Source of the DNA: Brachionus manjavacas
Taxonomy: Eukaryota; Rotifera; Eurotatoria; Ploima; Brachionidae
Direction of reading: 5' to 3'
Length of the DNA stretch: 64,000 nucleotides
Assembly: GCA_019054805.1 (NCBI GenBank)
Contig: JAHQIY010000051.1
Location: forward strand, 62,001 to 126,000
Positions 32,582-44,410 of this stretch are shown one piece after another (the stretch's first letter is position 1; the number at the start of each line of letters is the position of its first letter). A program made the position numbers and the translations under genes. The notes below the pieces were generated by a model, which had not been told where the DNA came from, made no database searches, and saw only the letters and a program-made list of their open reading frames with translations.

Positions 32582-33244
32582 ATGTAAAATTTATTAAAAA
32601 ACCAAAAGTGCCATAACTTAATATTATATATAATTTTAAAGCTTATTCTTTTATCTTTCAATTGAGCATATATAAATTGGACCATAAACTTTATTCTTTA
32701 ATTTTTTTTAGTTTAAATAAGACCATGAGCATTTTGGTCAAAAATAGGTCTAAAAGGCGAAGGGATATAAAGATGAACTTGATTTAAATTTTATTTTATT
32801 ACTAAGTTTTATTTTTACTTAAGTTAAAAATTTTAAGACGATAGCTTATTGCGTTCAAAAGTTATTGTTAATAAAGTGAAATTACGCTTTTTTTCACCCA
32901 GCGGAAATTAAGGTAATAATAAGAGTTTTTTGACCATAACTTTTGAACAAAACATCGCACAGACATAATCTATATATCTTTGTAATCCTCATTCAATTGT
33001 CTATTCGACAATATGTAAAAATACATTTTGAAAATCGAAATGCTAGAGGACATTTTGAGGGTTTGAGGAAGTTCAAGGTTATGTGGCTGCCTATTTCAGG
33101 AAGGCTTTAACTGAAAAGCTGACCATGTATTTTTATACAAGATAGCCCAAAGTACCCCTGTGTAAAATTTTATGGGGATCGGTCTACCGCAACATATTTT
33201 TTTTTCAAATTAAAAAAAAGCACCGAGATTTTTTGAACACCCGT
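32582..33244 (-). repeat. Right inverted repeat of the mariner element
   Basis: 663 bp, matching 30540-31203 in reverse complement. Confidence 0.93.
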
Positions 33245-36200
33245 TACTTTACTTTTTTCACTAAGTACTAAGGGTCTGCCAGACACGTCATCAGCTCTTG
33301 CTTGTAAGCCTCCTTGCCCCGGCCGCTAGGCATCTGCATCTTCACCGCCCCTCCTCATTTTCTCATCCGGACTTGGGACCGGCCTTAGGTAGAGTTAGCA
33401 GTTTAGGTTTTGATTTTTCGAAAATTTGATTTTCTTTATTTGACTATTTCTGAAAAAATAAAACAATCAAAAGAAGAAAATCTGAATTAGAATGAAAGTT
33501 CTCTTCCGAGAAAAACCAAAACAAAAAATGGAATAATAAATAATAAAATGTTTAATCTAAATAAAATTTTTAAAAAATATTTTCTTTTGTTAAAATGACA
33601 TTTCGACTCTGACAAATATTTTTCTGTTTCCTAGCCTGAACATTTTGTACTGACACCAAGTGTGCGTGTATGAAAAGTCTCCCTCCCATTTTTTCATCCG
33701 GACTTGGGACCGGCAATGGTATGGTTACGACTCAACAATCTGCCGACAAAGTTACTATGGGACGTTCATCATAAACAGCGCCACTCATCCGAGCACTTAA
33801 AGGCTGCGAACTCGGCAACTATTTAGACTAGCTTGGAACCACAAACCAAGCGTATCTATAGATGGATACAAGCATATCCAAAAAAGATACTTTACTTTTT
33901 TCACTAAGTACTAAGGGTCTGCCAGACACGTCATCAGCTCTTGCTTGTAAGCCTCCTTGCCCCGGCCGCTAGGCATCTGCATCTTCACCGCCCCTCCTCA
34001 TTTTCTCATCCGGACTTGGGACCGGCCTTAGGTAGAGTTAGCAGTTTAGGTTTTGATTTTTCGAAAATTTGATTTTCTTTATTTGACTATTTCTGAAAAA
34101 ATAAAACAATCAAAAGAAGAAAATCTGAATTAGAATGAAAGTTCTCTTCCGAGAAAAACCAAAACAAAAAATGGAATAATAAATAATAAAATGTTTAATC
34201 TAAATAAAATTTTTAAAAAATATTTTCTTTTGTTAAAATGACATTTCGACTCTGACAAATATTTTTCTGTTTCCTAGCCTGAACATTTTGTACTGACACC
34301 AAGTGTGCGTGTATGAAAAGTCTCCCTCCCATTTTTTCATCCGGACTTGGGACCGGCAATGGTATGGTTACGACTCAACAATCTGCCGACAAAGTTACTA
34401 TGGGACGTTCATCATAAACAGCGCCACTCATCCGAGCACTTAAAGGCTGCGAACTCGGCAACTATTTAGACTAGCTTGGAACCACAAACCAAGCGTATCT
34501 ATAGATGGATACAAGCATATCCAAAAAAGATACTTTACTTTTTTCACTAAGTACTAAGGGTCTGCCAGACACGTCATCAGCTCTTGCTTGTAAGCCTCCT
34601 TGCCCCGGCCGCTAGGCATCTGCATCTTCACCGCCCCTCCTCATTTTCTCATCCGGACTTGGGACCGGCCTTAGGTAGAGTTAGCAGTTTAGGTTTTGAT
34701 TTTTCGAAAATTTGATTTTCTTTATTTGACTATTTCTGAAAAAATAAAACAATCAAAAGAAGAAAATCTGAAAGAGAATGAAAGTTCTCTTCCGAGAAAA
34801 ACCAAAACAAAAAATGGAATAATAAATAATAAAATGTTTAATCTAAATAAAATTTTTAAAAAATATTTTCTTTTGTTAAAATGACATTTCGACTCTGACA
34901 AATATTTTTCTGTTTCCTAGCCTGAACATTTTGTACTGACACCAAGTGTGCGTGTATGAAAAGTCTCCCTCCCATTTTTTCATCCGGACTTGGGACCGGC
35001 AATGGTATGGTTACGACTCAACAATCTGCCGACAAAGTTACTATGGGACGTTCATCATAAACAGCGCCACTCATCCGAGCACTTAAAGGCTGCGAACTCG
35101 GCAACTATTTAGACTAGCTTGGAACCACAAACCAAGCGTATCTATAGATGGATACAAGCATATCCAAAAAGATACTTTACTTTTTTCACTAAGTACTAAG
35201 GGTCTGCCAGACACGTCATCAGCTCTTGCTTGTAAGCCTCCTTGCCCCGGCCGCTAGGCATCTGCATCTTCACCGCCCCTCCTCATTTTCTCATCCGGAC
35301 TTGGGACCGGCCTTAGGTAGAGTTAGCAGTTTAGGTTTTGATTTTTCGAAAATTTGATTTTCTTTATTTGACTATTTCTGAAAAAATAAAACAATCAAAA
35401 GAAGAAAATCTGAATTAGAATGAAAGTTCTCTTCCGAGAAAAACCAAAACAAAAAATGGAATAATAAATAATAAAATGTTTAATCTAAATAAAATTTTTA
35501 AAAAATATTTTCTTTTGTTAAAATGACATTTCGACTCTGACAAATATTTTTCTGTTTCCTAGCCTGAACATTTTGTACTGACACCAAGTGTGCGTGTATG
35601 AAAAGTCTCCCTCCCATTTTTTCATCCGGACTTGGGACCGGCAATGGTATGGTTACGACTCAACAATCTGCCGACAAAGTTACTATGGGACGTTCATCAT
35701 AAACAGCGCCACTCATCCGAGCACTTAAAGGCTGCGAACTCGGCAACTATTTAGACTAGCTTGGAACCACAAACCAAGCGTATCTATAGATGGATACAAG
35801 CATATCCAAAAAAGATACTTTACTTTTTTCACTAAGTACTAAGGGTCTGCCAGACACGTCATCAGCTCTTGCTTGTAAGCCTCCTTGCCCCGGCCGCTAG
35901 GCATCTGCATCTTCACCGCCCCTCCTCATTTTCTCATCCGGACTTGGGACCGGCCTTAGGTAGAGTTAGCAGTTTAGGTTTTGATTTTTCGAAAATTTGA
36001 TTTTCTTTATTTGACTATTTCTGAAAAAATAAAACAATCAAAAGAAGAAAATCTGAATTAGAATGAAAGTTCTCTTCCGAGAAAAACAAAAATAAAAAAT
36101 GGAATAATAAATAATAAAATGTTTAATCTAAATAAAATTTTTAAAAAATATTTTCTTTTGTTAAAATGACATTTCGACTCTGACAAATATTTTTCTGTTT

Positions 36201-36249
36201 CCTAGCCTGAACATTTTGTACTGACACCAAGTGTGCGTGTATGAAAAGA
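33245..36249. repeat. Satellite array 2, about 4.7 units
   Basis: Anchors at 33405, 34048, 34691, 35333 and 35976 give periods of 642-643 bp. The array starts mid-unit at the mariner TA and ends after GTGTATGAAAAG, at the same point of the unit as array 1. Units 1-4 read GAAAAACCAAAACAAAAAATGG, whereas the last unit has the ACAAAAATAAAAAATGG form also seen in array 1. Confidence 0.97.
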
Positions 36250-37601
36250 TAAAATAAAAATTAGAAAGAAAATAATTTCTACTTAATTTTACAAAAAAAT
36301 TTTTTATTTTGGTTATTCAGAAAGAGTTTATGTTTACGATTATGATTATTTATTCCCTTTAGAATTTACTAAATGCCCTCTTGAATTTTATTCCTTTTTT
36401 TCAGAAGAGTTAAAAAGACATTGAAAAGCATGTTTTGATCAAGTTATTTATTCCATTTTTTTTCTTTCTCGATCTCTTAATTTTGGACTTAGTTCTATCT
36501 ATATCAAGTTTTTCCTGTATTTCTTGTATACTTTTTTGTTCATTTAGAAACTTTAATATTTATTTAAAATAAAGAGATAAGGCATGTCTATTAACATGCT
36601 CAGTAATGATTTTTTCTTTATATGAATGGTTACCTGAAAAAGTAAAAAATAAAAAAGTTTTGAAAATTTAATTAGGATTATTTTTTATTGAGAAATTTAG
36701 TTCGAATATGTCATATTTTGTATCCACTAATTATTAAAATTAAACGTTAAAAAATTGATGATCACTAAATTAAGCTTATTGACATTTTTTCCAAAAAAAA
36801 AAACACAATTTTTAGACTAATTTAAGAATATTTAAATTTTCTAATGATAAATTAAAAAAGTAAATTGCCGATGTGAATGCTGAATTTTAATTTTCTTATG
36901 GCAAATCGAAGTTGGAGATCAGGATCAAAAGATCAAAATATAAAATGTAATATTTATTTTAATAATAGAGAAAATTATATTTTGCTTTTTAAAATATCCC
37001 TTTGAGTGAACTTAAATAAAGCTTTTTAAAGACAAAAAATTTAAAATTTGTTTAAGTGGAAATCGTCTTTAGAAGCTATTGTTTTACAACTAATGTAATA
37101 CACGTCTTTATTGGCAATTTTACATGAAGTTCGTACCATAGGCTGGTCGTTTTAAGGCCTTACAACGTATTGGGCAAGCGAAGTCTTTGATTGATTGGTT
37201 AACGCTTAGCTTTTGGATGATTTTTTTAACTTAGGTCAAAAATAAAGGAATCGTTTTCTCAGACATTTTTTAAATAGATTTCAGTATTTCAATTTTTTGA
37301 GGAACTTTCAAGAGTTTTTTTTTTAATTGTTTATTTATTATTTAAATAGACTTTGAGTAATTAAACTCCTGTAGCTTTTTTTCGTATATTAAAGAAAGTG
37401 AAACAGGTATATAGTATTATAAAGTTGGGTTCACAATATTTAAAAACATACAGTTAGATATGGTTTTATTAAGAAAGGAAAACTTCTAGAAAATTGAAAG
37501 ATTTGGCTGTTGAAGGTCACTCGCGTGGAAATTCATGGACAAAAATTGATAAGGAAGACTTTTTCAGGATCTCTTGAGCTCTCAACAAAAACATCTTCAA
37601 A
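36250..37601. other. AT-rich stretch, block B equivalent of 919-2276
   Basis: Near-identical to 919-2276, including the possible minus-strand exon remnant (about 36404-36630) with the same internal TAA. No confident gene. Confidence 0.6.
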
Positions 37602-38492
37602 GTTATTATTTATTTTATTTATTTGTATATCTGTACCGAGCTTAAAGCTCCTTCAGATTAAATAAAAAAAGAAAATTAAAAAATTAAAATAAAGTTAAGT
37701 AAAATATAACAAAAAATAAAAAATAAGAAAAAAATAAAGTTTAAATGATATAATTTAAAAAGAAGATAAATACTAAAATTAAAATTAGAAAAATTTGATA
37801 GAGAGTAACAGAATACATATTTTTAAAAATTTGATGATTCAGGAAAAAAGGAAGAAATAGTAAGGTGGCAATTACACAATGGAGTTGGGAACTCGATATA
37901 TCTTGATTCGAAACCTTTGTTATATATTCTTCCGCCAGTCTAACATTTAATGGAACAGAATGGCTCAGTCCTGCTCTAACATATCTCTCACTCAACTCAA
38001 AAAGTCGATTAAAGACTGGTAGTAGTTTAAGTTTATTTATTATGCCTCATTATGTAATATGTTGGAGGGAGTATCATATCTTAGTTTTAGTATAGAACGT
38101 ACTGCTGAATTTTGGATTACTTCTAACCTTTTGATATTAGTTTCTGAAAGAGAGTTCAGATAAGGAAAAGAATTATCTAGAATAGATCCAATCAAAGATT
38201 TATAAAGGTTTCTAAAAGTGTTAAAGTTAAGTGTTAAAGCAAAATTTTTCAACCGAAATCTTCATTTTCCACTTGAAAAACCACTGTTCTAATTCAACCA
38301 AGTACTTATTCATCTTACTTTCTATATTTCCATTTTTGTGACAAAAAAGTGACAAGATCATCTGCAAAGAGAAGTGAATATTCTTTATTAGATTTATTTC
38401 TTTTAGGAATATCATTGATAAATATGCTAAATAATAAAGGACTAATAACTGATCCTTGAGGAACGCCAGCAGATATTTTGAATTCATCACTA
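37602..38492 (-). mobile_element. Older LINE, 3' part, copy B
   Basis: Same as 2277-3167: RT pieces, KWKMKIS, the C-terminal region (QNSAVRSILKLRYD), the 3' hairpin and TAAA tail. It ends at TCACTA (38487-38492), the target duplication of the nested LINE. Confidence 0.85.
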
Positions 38493-38844
38493 TTATTTAT
38501 TTATTTTTTATTTATTTGTTTTCTGTACCGAGCTAGAGCTCCTTCAGAATAAGATAAAAATAATATAAAAAATTAAAGTTAATAAAATTAGATAAAAAAA
38601 AAAAATGAATCAAAATAGAGTAAATAAGCTAAAAAATGAAAGTTGAAAAGACATAAATTGGAAAAGATTTTTACATGTATCATTATTTATTTATTTATTT
38701 ATTTATTTGTTTTCTGTACCGAGCTAAAGCTCCTTCAGAATAAATTAAAAATAAAATAAAAAAATAAAATAAAAAAATAAAATAAAAATAAAATTAAAGT
38801 TAATAAAATTAGATAAAAAAAATAATCAAAATAAAGTAAATAAG

Positions 38845-41706
38845 CTAAAAAAAATTAAAGTTGAAAAGACATAAATTGGAAAAGATTGTTTCATGTGGCA
38901 CATGTTTAAATAGTTCAAGTTTCAGGAAAAAAGAAGAAAAAGTAAGGTAGCAATTACACAATGGAGTTGGGTATTCAATATATCTTGATTCGAAACCTTC
39001 TTTGTATTCTTTCACCAGTCTAACAACCAATGGAATAGAATGACTCAGTCCTGTCCCAACATATTTCTCACTCAACTCAAAAAGACGATTCGAGACTGTT
39101 AGTAATTTTAGTTTATTAAAAGCTTCATGTTGCACGATGTTGGAGGGAATATCATATTTTAACTTAAGGATAGATCTTACTGCTGTATTCTGAATTGCTT
39201 GTAGTTTTTTGATATTATTTTCTGAAAATGAATTTAAGCAAGGAAAAGAATAGTCTAAAATCGATCCGACTAAAGATTTATATAAATTTCCTAGTGTGTT
39301 TTGATTGAGATCCCATTTTTTGTTTGACTATATCTTAATAATATTTAGCCTTTTGTTGCAGCGTTCTTTAATTTCGTCTACTAGTATATTAAAGTTTAAC
39401 TTAGAATCAAATTTAATACCAATAAACTTGATTTCTTTTTGGCTCACTATTCTGTTTCCATAGATTTTTAAGTTAAGATTATTACCCTCTTTTTTGTACC
39501 TAGAAAAGACTACTGAACACGACTTTTCAACTGATATCTTCATTTTCCATTTAATAAGCCATTGTTCTAGTTCGTTAGTGTATTTATTTATCTTATTTTC
39601 TAGGTTCCCTTTCTTGTTATAAATGAAGAATCTAACTAGATCATCTGCGAAAAGCAGACAGTATTCATTATTTGTTTTGTTTCTTTTTGGGATGTCATTA
39701 ATATATATACTAAATAAAAGAGGACTAATTACTGAGCCTTGAGGAACACCTGCAGTTATTTGATATTCGTCGCTCAGATGGTCATTCACATTTACCTTAA
39801 ATGTCCTAGTGTCTAAAAAGGATTTAATCCAGTTAGTCAAGTAATGAGGTGGATTCATTTTAATCAATTTAAAAAGTAGACCTTCATGCCAAACCCTATC
39901 AAAGGCTTTAGAAATATCAAAAAAAGGCCACAAACTCTTTTTTTCTATTAAATGATTCCACAATTTTTTGGATTAAAAAAAGATTATCTGATGTTCGCCG
40001 GTGTTTCCTAAATCCAGATTGCTCCTGGATAAGGAGTGAATTTTGTTCCAAATAATTGTATAATCTTGAAAATACTATGCGTTCCAGGAGCTTTCCTAAA
40101 CAACTCGTTATACTTATTGGTCTATAATTTAAAGGATCTTGTAAAGAAGAGGCTTTTTTTAATCATAGTAATGTTCGATGTTTTCCATGCTTTAGTGACT
40201 CTACCTTCTCGAAGAGATAAATTAAAAGTTCTATAATTTCTATTAATGAATTTCTAGGTAATTTTTTTAACATTAGAATATAAATTTGGTCAGGTCCTGA
40301 TGCCGCTTCATTTTTCAATCTTTTTAGAGCCATAATTAATTCATTTAAGCAAATTGGATCATTAAAGTTAGACTGATCATAATTTCTAAAGAATTCAGAG
40401 TTAGAATTAAGTATTTCGAAATCTTTATCACGATCTATTAAATCAGAATTAGGACTAAATATTGAAGATAGGAGTTCTCCAAAGCATTTTCCCTTTTCTT
40501 CATTAGTTTTGAATTCCTTGTCATTTAAAAACAAATTTGGGATTAAATTTGATCCTTTTTTGATCTAAATTTATTTATTTTTTTCCAGACTGGTCTACTT
40601 GTCAGTGGGTTTTTTCCCATTATCTCAAAAAAATCAAACCAATTTTGATTCCAGAATTTTTTAAAGAGGCCTTTAACTCGAATGTAAGTTGATTAAATTT
40701 TCTCTTGAAATTTTGACAGCGAGTTTTTTGAAAGTTTCTTCTTACTTTCCTGCGTTCTTTTATCAGAATAACAATGTTCGGGGAAGACTGGTTTTGTAGA
40801 TTTTCTGCGAATGAAAAGGAATGCTTTTATGTGAAGTAGAAATAATTTTTTCTGTAATTTTATCATTTAGTTGATCTATTGTGAGGGAACTTTCAGTGAT
40901 ATTTACTATTTGAGAATTTAAAATCTCGCTGAATAATTGCCAGTTTGCTTTCTTATACTTTTTAGCTGGTGATTTATTTTCTAATTGATAGCCCATAGAA
41001 ATCGATGCTTCGATTGGGAAATGGTCACTAGTCATGTCTTGACTATTTAGGACACAAAAGTCGGTAATTTTATCAATTAATGAAGATGAAACTAAGAAAA
41101 GATCAAGAATTTCAAAATAATTCCTATTAAAAATATTGAAAGTAGGACGCTTATCATTGATTACTGAGAAGTCTAACTCATTGATTATTCTTTCCAACAT
41201 TATGCCGTTTTCATTTTCCCCTACGCAGCCTATTTGCTTTGTTCTGGCGTTAAGATCACCACCTAAAATGAAGTTTCTACATTTTTTATTAACAGTTTTA
41301 AAAAACTCAAAGTTCAGAAGCATATTGGGTGGGTTATAAAGACTGAATATAAACAATTCATTATTCTTTCCTAAAATCATTTTTATACAGAGGAGTTCGG
41401 AATTGAATTCCTCATAAGAGAAATCTTGTATAAATTCAATTCCTTTATTAATTAAAATTGCTACTCCTCCTCCATACTTGTTGCGTGGTTTTGTTATGAA
41501 TTGATAATTGTGAAAATCAAGATAAATATTTGCCTCACTTAAATCTATCTTTAGTTCATTGAGCAAAACAATGTCGGGACATTATTGAGCTTGGCCAAGA
41601 GATTAACCCTCCTAGGTAAATGAAGACAATTCCAGTGTGTAATTACTAACCTTGTTTTATTAAGAGGTTTTGTTCTTAAAGTTGATTTATTTATCTTCTT
41701 GTTCAT
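38845..41706 (-). pseudogene. LINE ORF2 endonuclease-reverse transcriptase, copy B, broken
   Basis: Same domains as in copy A. The endonuclease segment is open from about 41566 to 40763 (GGVAILINKGIEF, GGDLNART, MTSDHFPIE). The RT palm is open from 39963 to 39328, including DISKAFDRVWHEGLLF, GVPQGSVISPLLFS and LLFADDLV, all three catalytic blocks in one frame, which copy A lacks. Frameshifts remain near 41590, 40780, 40560, 40225 and 39970. Not functional as it stands. Confidence 0.86.
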
Positions 41707-41726
41707 TCTAAATTTTCTATCTAATT

Positions 41727-42917
41727 CTAAATGTTTTGACTGGCAGTTTGCTGACCAATTTCGTTAGATGATTGATCTACTTGAATTGAACATTCAGTTG
41801 TTGAACTGTTTGATTCAGACTCGAAGGTACTGTCGTTTTGATTTTCTAAGACAACTAATGGTTTCTTTGATTCATTTTCGGTGAGCTCTTTTTCATTTGG
41901 ATCAGATTCGGGAAATCTCTTGGTTTGATTTCTGGTTTGGAAAAAATTCTCAGTCTCATTCTGATCAATTGAGCGTACATTGACAGGTGACTGGCATATT
42001 GGTAGAAAATCGTTAAAACGACTTACCAAAGCTTCTTCTAAAACTGGAGTTTTAAGGTCTTTTGGGCTAATTTGGGATATTACGTCATTGAAATTTGTTG
42101 GCTGATATCTAGGTGTTTTTGGCATCACATTTTCATCATTATCTTTTTGGTCAGCTTCAAATAATGATTGCGTTTCTTCTTGGTCAATGTAAAGATCATT
42201 GTAGTCAATCTTTTTCCTTTCAAGCGACTTAAGCTTTTCGGCAATGGAGCATTTTTTTGTCAAATGTCCTTTCTGATGAAAATTTTCGCATAGTGTTTCT
42301 TTGACAGGGCATTTAGCAATGTTGTGTCCTTCATCATCACAAAAATAGCATTTCTGCTTTTGTCCAACAATTGACACAAGACACTTTAAACCATACATTA
42401 TTGTGGGGCCTGACAAGCTTCCAATAATATTCTCAACTTCTTTTGGAAATGATATTCTCACCCTCCTGACACCATTTTTCCTCTCGGGTCTATCTTTATA
42501 TTTTTCTTCGGTTAAGTGTTCAATATTTAGTCCATCAATTCGAACAGCATTAAAGAAGGTTTCAAGTCTATGATTCACGAAATCAGAGGGCAAGAAGTGA
42601 AATCGAAAAGTACAATACCTTCTGAGATCCGGGACTTTATTTGCATCTTCAAGTCTGAAAATGGTTCCATTGATATTGATGTCACGATCGAAAATTTTGG
42701 CAACATTAAAAGCAGCATTAAACTCTATTATCCAAACTTTGTTTGAAGAGAAATTGTAGATACTTGTGATCGCATCATTTTCCACTTGGTTCAGGACGAC
42801 ATCAAGTGCACTAAATAAGACTTTATGGCTAATCGGTTTGTCTAACCTCTTCAAGTTTAGCTTGACCGAATTTTTAAATATCCACCGTCGGTTTTGGTTT
42901 GTTTTGTTGAGCGACAT
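41727..42917 (-). CDS. LINE ORF1 protein, copy B, with a damaged second zinc knuckle
   Basis: An open frame of about 396 codons from the first ATG. Its first knuckle is intact (CYFCDDEGHNIAKC), but the second reads CENFHQKGHLTKKC: the second zinc-binding Cys (residue 213 from the ATG) is Phe. The C-terminus is a few residues shorter than in copy A because of a small rearrangement before the stop, so the ATGA overlap with ORF2 is lost. Role as for copy A; nucleic-acid binding by the second knuckle is probably impaired. Confidence 0.85.
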   Translation of the reverse strand: MSLNKTNQNRRWIFKNSVKLNLKRLDKPISHKVLFSALDVVLNQVENDAITSIYNFSSNKVWIIEFNAAFNVAKIFDRDININGTIFRLEDANKVPDLRRYCTFRFHFLPSDFVNHRLETFFNAVRIDGLNIEHLTEEKYKDRPERKNGVRRVRISFPKEVENIIGSLSGPTIMYGLKCLVSIVGQKQKCYFCDDEGHNIAKCPVKETLCENFHQKGHLTKKCSIAEKLKSLERKKIDYNDLYIDQEETQSLFEADQKDNDENVMPKTPRYQPTNFNDVISQISPKDLKTPVLEEALVSRFNDFLPICQSPVNVRSIDQNETENFFQTRNQTKRFPESDPNEKELTENESKKPLVVLENQNDSTFESESNSSTTECSIQVDQSSNEIGQQTASQNI

Positions 42918-43026
42918 TGCCAACACACAACTTTCAACGGTTTTTAAATCACGTGATGACGCTATTAATTAAATTTTGGTTTTTCAAATTTGCTAAGCCA
43001 AACGACAAATTTTCAAATTTTATATC

Positions 43027-43350
43027 TCACTAATGTAATCATTTATTTTTACTTTAAATGTTCTACAGTTAAGAAATGATTTAATCTAATAAATTAAGAT
43101 GGCAGGTATATTTATCTTTATCAGCTTGTAAATTATACCTTCATGCCAAACTTTGTCGAAAGCTTTAGAAATGTCAAAAAATAAGCAACAAACTTTCTTC
43201 TTTCTATTAAAAGATTCGACAACTTTTTGGATAAGGAAAACTAAATTATATGCGGTTCTTCGATGTTTCCTAAAACCAGATTGTTCCTGAATTAACAAAG
43301 AATTTTTTTCCAAGAAATCATAGTTCTCAAAATTTCATTAATTATTAGCG
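43027..43350 (-). mobile_element. Older LINE, 5' part, copy B (holds the empty site of the 12-kb transposon)
   Basis: One continuous minus-strand RT piece from NSLLIQEQSGFRKHRRTAYN through CCLFFDISKAFDKVWHEGI to KINDYISE. The single AATTATAT near 43243-43250 is the uninterrupted target of the transposon found in block A. The LINE is 5'-truncated at about 43350. Confidence 0.88.
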
Positions 43351-44410
43351 GTGATAGTTTTATTTAAGCCTTTATGTTCTTAGCGCTTCCGTGCAAATAG
43401 AGTTAATTTAAAAAATTATAGCAAGATATTTATTAAAGAAAAAATTTCACATATTCATTATAAGATTATTATTATTATTAATTAAATAATTTGAGGGTAA
43501 CTTTCAGGCTGTGAAAAATGAACACTTCCCTTCTTTGGATAAATTGAAACAAGATATAATAAGTTTTAAATTTTGAAGTGTTGATCGGTCCTGAAAATTC
43601 GGAGAAAATGATAAGATAGAAATTAAAAATCACAAGTTTCAAAATTAATCAACAGGCTAGTGCCCCTGTCCATTAAAGGCCGATTTAACTAAGTCCGGAC
43701 TTGGACTTGTCTTGAGAATTGTTACTTTTAAGTGCTCTGAGTCAATAAATTAAATTGCTGAAACGATTTGTTTTGCTTTTAATTCACTTTTTAGGTTTTA
43801 TTTCCTCTTAATAAAATAATCTTTGTTTCAAAGTTAAAAAAACTATTTTTCTGTGATTTTCCTACTAATAGGATTGTTAATAAAAATTGTAAAAAAATAT
43901 TAATTTTCTGCATTAAGCAAATTTTCTTAAATTTAAGCATTTTACAGAACTAAATGATCTCTTTTATCTTCACAATCCCTGGAATTTTTTTGAAATTTTG
44001 AAATCAAATTTAAAAATAGCCATAATAAGTTAGCAGATGCAAATAAATGATAAATCAAAATTAAAATAATCATTATCATGAATATGCTAAAAAATTAATC
44101 AATTTATTTGAAAATTTCAATTATCTTCAAATTAAACATTTTTTATACCTTTTAAAATTTACAGAAAAATAAAAAATTCAAATCTTAAATTTAAAATTTT
44201 GAAATATTCGCATGAAAATTCACAAAGCCACCAATTTTGGAATCTAAGAAAAAAATTATTTTTCAATTTCGTTCCAAAAATTAACAAAATGTAAAATACA
44301 CCTCTAAAATATAAAGTTTAAAAAACGGAAGGTTATATTGTTATATTAATATTGAGCTTTATCTATAAATCAGCTATGCTAAAAGACTGTGACTTTACCA
44401 TTTTATTAAG
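43351..44410. other. AT-rich DNA upstream of the first visible ADAM10 exon, copy B
   Basis: Equivalent to 19986-21053. No exon with a signal peptide or prodomain was recognised. Confidence 0.6.

Larger units (their letters stand above)
30540..33244 (-). mobile_element. Tc1/mariner-family transposon with 660-bp inverted repeats
   Basis: A 2,705-bp element bounded by TA (30538-30539 and 33245-33246) with ends ACGGGTGTTCAAAAAATCTC. The terminal inverted repeats are unusually long and almost identical: 30540-31203 and 32582-33244. A single minus-strand transposase gene fills the middle. Left flank is LINE ORF2 and right flank is the satellite unit, cut at the TA of GATACTTTAC. The flanks do not belong together, so the element lies at a rearrangement junction. 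Confidence 0.95.
38493..43026 (-). mobile_element. Full-length-sized LINE nested in the older LINE, copy B
   Basis: Same element and same insertion point as 3168-7705, with TCACTA at 38487-38492 and 43027-43032. The insertion therefore predates the A/B duplication. Differences from A include a 12-base loss in the endonuclease linker (KKFNYKKAN in A, KKYKKAN in B), a longer spacer between ORF1 and ORF2 and one altered zinc knuckle. Confidence 0.9.

Noticed and set aside
34696-34884. Small open frame inside the satellite unit
   Set aside because: Present only in a unit where a TTAG to AGAG change removes a stop; not conserved between units, lysine-rich low complexity.
33245-36249. CRISPR-like array
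   Set aside because: Units are about 643 bp and nearly identical throughout, with no short repeat/unique spacer pattern and no cas genes; this is eukaryotic satellite DNA.
33400-36249. Spliced leader, 5S rRNA or snRNA gene inside the satellite unit
   Set aside because: The GC-richer half was compared from memory with 5S, U1, U2, U4, U5 and U6 and no conserved core was found; no internal Pol III boxes could be supported.
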